From JACQHM01 sp964535215 (GTDB taxonomy: Bacteria; Methylomirabilota; Methylomirabilia; Methylomirabilales; JACQHM01), in contig CAZHST010000098.1 in the NCBI GenBank assembly GCA_964535215.1, positions 1 to 6,184 of the forward strand: a stretch of 6,184 nt of DNA. Direction: 5' to 3'. Made by a program: the position numbers and the translations under genes. Below are positions 4,846 through 6,184 of this stretch, in pieces; position 1 is the first letter of the stretch, and each line of letters opens with the position of its first letter. Below the pieces are notes generated by a model. That model did no database searches and was not told where the DNA came from. It saw nothing but the letters and a program-made list of their open reading frames with translations.

Positions 4846-6184
4846 TCGAGCCACGACCGTTTCGCTCCTTTTTGCCTTCTTCCTCGCCCTTTTGACCGGT
4901 CTTGCTCTGGCCCACCTCCCCCTTCTTCTCGCCTTTGGCGGGGGCTTCGTCCTCGCCGTTTTGGTGATGGCCGCCGCCAGTAACGAGCTGGCGCTCTATC
5001 TCTTGATCTTCTCCATGCTCTTAGGCCCTGAGGTCATCGTGGGCGGAATCGGAAAAGGCGCCACGTTAGGCCGGGGCTTGACCCTCCGCCTCGACGATGT
5101 CCTCCTCGTCATCGTCGGCCTCGCCTGGCTCGCCAAGACGGCCCTCTACAAGGAGCTCGGCCTGGTCTTTCGGACCCCCATCAACCGCCCCATCGCCGCC
5201 TATGCCTTCTCGGCGGTCTTCGCCACCGGCTTAGGGATGATGGCCGGGCGTGTCCGCCCCCTCGGGGGCTCCCTGTTTGTCCTGAAGTCCATCCAGTACT
5301 TCATCCTCTACTTCATGGTGGTCAACAACCTCCGGGAGCGGAAACAGTTCGAGCGGTTTCTTTTGGCCCTTCTTCTGACCGCTGCCATGGTGAGTGGGAT
5401 CGGCATCCTCCAGATCCCGTCCGGGGAGCGGGTCTCCGCGCCTTTCGAGGGAGAGGGGGGGGAGCCGAACACCTTCGGCGGCTACCTGGTCCTGATGCTG
5501 GCTTTGGTGGCGGGACTGTACCTGACCAGCGAGTCCTTCCCGAAGAAGGTCCTCCTCACGCTGCTCGGTCTCCTGATCCTCCTCCCTCTCCTCTTTACCC
5601 TCTCCCGGGCCTCCTACCTCGCCCTGATCCCGTTGGCCGGTGCCCTTTTTATCTATAGCGACCGGAAACGGTTCTTGGCCACTCTCTTCGCCATCGGCCT
5701 GGCCCTTTTCCCGATCCTCGCCCCGAAGGTGGTCATGGACCGGATCCTCTTCACCTTCACCCAGCCCTTCCATCCTGACCAGATCCAGGTCGGTGGTTTA
5801 AGGTTCGACACCTCGACGTCGGATCGCCTTCGGGCGTGGAAGGAGGCCATCTTCGACGATTGGCCGAAGCACCCCCTCTTCGGCTACGGCGTGACGGGCT
5901 ACCACTTCCTCGATGCCCAGTACCCCCGGGTCCTGGTGGAGACCGGCCTCGTGGGGCTTGGGGCCTTCCTCTGGCTTCAGGGGAGCCTCTTCCGGGAAGC
6001 CCATGCCATCTTGAGAAGAGCGCGGGATCCCCTCTTCAAAGGGGTCTCGCTCGGCTTCCTCGCCGGCTTTGTCGCCTTGATCGCCCACGCCATCGGCTCA
6101 AACACCTTCATCATCGTCCGGATCATGGAGCCCTTCTGGTTCCTGGCGGGGATGGTCGTGAAGATCCCGGAGCTGGAAGCTGCC
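4835..6184 (+). CDS. O-antigen ligase / polysaccharide polymerase family membrane protein (Wzy_C), 3' end beyond window
   Basis: The frame starting at ATG 4835 stays open for 450 codons to the last base, with no stop, so the gene is partial at its 3' end. Family members usually have about 400-470 residues, so little is likely missing. The protein is very hydrophobic, with about 12-13 predicted membrane helices (for example 8-28, 86-104, 145-163, 213-231, 237-254, 364-382, 402-420). Family marks: PNTFGGYL at 211-218, SRAS with R258 at a helix end, and the large periplasmic loop (about 299-363) with DRLRAW (330-335), KHPLFGYG (345-352) and LVETGLVGL (367-375). Such proteins join undecaprenyl-linked sugar units at the periplasmic face, either polymerising repeats (Wzy) or ligating them to an acceptor (WaaL). 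The position usually occupied by the His of the HN motif is D360 in DAQY, which leans toward polymerase, but sequence alone does not separate the two. Coupled translation with the kinase supports a shared EPS pathway. Confidence 0.88.
   Translation, partial: MRVDRATTVSLLFAFFLALLTGLALAHLPLLLAFGGGFVLAVLVMAAASNELALYLLIFSMLLGPEVIVGGIGKGATLGRGLTLRLDDVLLVIVGLAWLAKTALYKELGLVFRTPINRPIAAYAFSAVFATGLGMMAGRVRPLGGSLFVLKSIQYFILYFMVVNNLRERKQFERFLLALLLTAAMVSGIGILQIPSGERVSAPFEGEGGEPNTFGGYLVLMLALVAGLYLTSESFPKKVLLTLLGLLILLPLLFTLSRASYLALIPLAGALFIYSDRKRFLATLFAIGLALFPILAPKVVMDRILFTFTQPFHPDQIQVGGLRFDTSTSDRLRAWKEAIFDDWPKHPLFGYGVTGYHFLDAQYPRVLVETGLVGLGAFLWLQGSLFREAHAILRRARDPLFKGVSLGFLAGFVALIAHAIGSNTFIIVRIMEPFWFLAGMVVKIPELEAA

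Noticed and set aside
4417..4854. 145-residue minus-strand open frame across the linker and SPOR region
   Set aside because: The plus strand has a clear SPOR domain here. The antisense product is an anti-image of the Glu/Pro linker (Gly/Phe/Leu repeats) and is not credible.
4843..4860. Search for a promoter or terminator at the kinase/Wzy_C junction
   Set aside because: The genes overlap by 11 bases and I see no stem-loop with a T-run or -35/-10 pair; coupled translation explains the junction.
5231..5773. 180-residue minus-strand open frame opposite the Wzy_C gene
   Set aside because: It lies wholly antisense to a well-supported membrane protein, and its Glu/Gly/Gln-rich product has no recognisable fold. 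Such frames are common in GC-rich DNA.
1..6184. tRNA, rRNA, CRISPR array, insertion sequence or attachment site
   Set aside because: Coding sequence fills nearly the whole window, no regularly spaced repeats or transposase motifs were seen, and base composition looks uniform across all four genes.

Overview
The window is a densely packed stretch of chromosome, roughly two-thirds G+C by eye, carrying four genes on the + strand. It reads as the start or middle of an exopolysaccharide (EPS) or capsule synthesis and export operon. The lipoprotein export gate implies a diderm (Gram-negative-type) bacterium. The Arg/Leu/Pro/Glu-rich proteins, heavy use of CGG, CTC and GAG codons, and TGA as the stop of all three genes that end here fit a GC-rich, perhaps thermophilic, environmental lineage. 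I cannot place it in a phylum from the sequence alone.

Layout: (1) 13-1077, an HD-GYP-type phosphohydrolase with a degenerate metal site. (2) 1074-2129, a Wza-like outer-membrane polysaccharide export lipoprotein that starts at TTG and overlaps gene 1 by 4 bases. (3) 2137-4845, a 902-residue Wzz/Wzc-type chain-length determinant and BY-kinase (bacterial tyrosine autokinase). It carries an extra third transmembrane helix, an acidic linker and a C-terminal SPOR (peptidoglycan-binding) domain. (4) 4835-6184, an O-antigen ligase/polymerase-family (Wzy_C) membrane protein that overlaps gene 3 by 11 bases and is still open at the right edge. It has no stop codon in the window.

How they fit together (inference from family knowledge): the Wzy_C protein would polymerise or ligate lipid-linked repeat units on the periplasmic side. 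The Wzc-like protein would control chain length and couple the inner membrane to the Wza-like outer-membrane channel through cycles of tyrosine phosphorylation. The HD-GYP protein would link the operon to cyclic-di-GMP, either as an enzyme or, given its altered ligands, as a sensor. The SPOR tail would add a peptidoglycan anchor, and is the most unusual feature here.

There is no intergenic space above 7 bases, and I see no internal promoter, terminator, RNA gene, mobile element or CRISPR array. The combination resembles EPS loci that accompany exosortase/PEP-CTERM systems in other diderms, but no exosortase lies inside the window.
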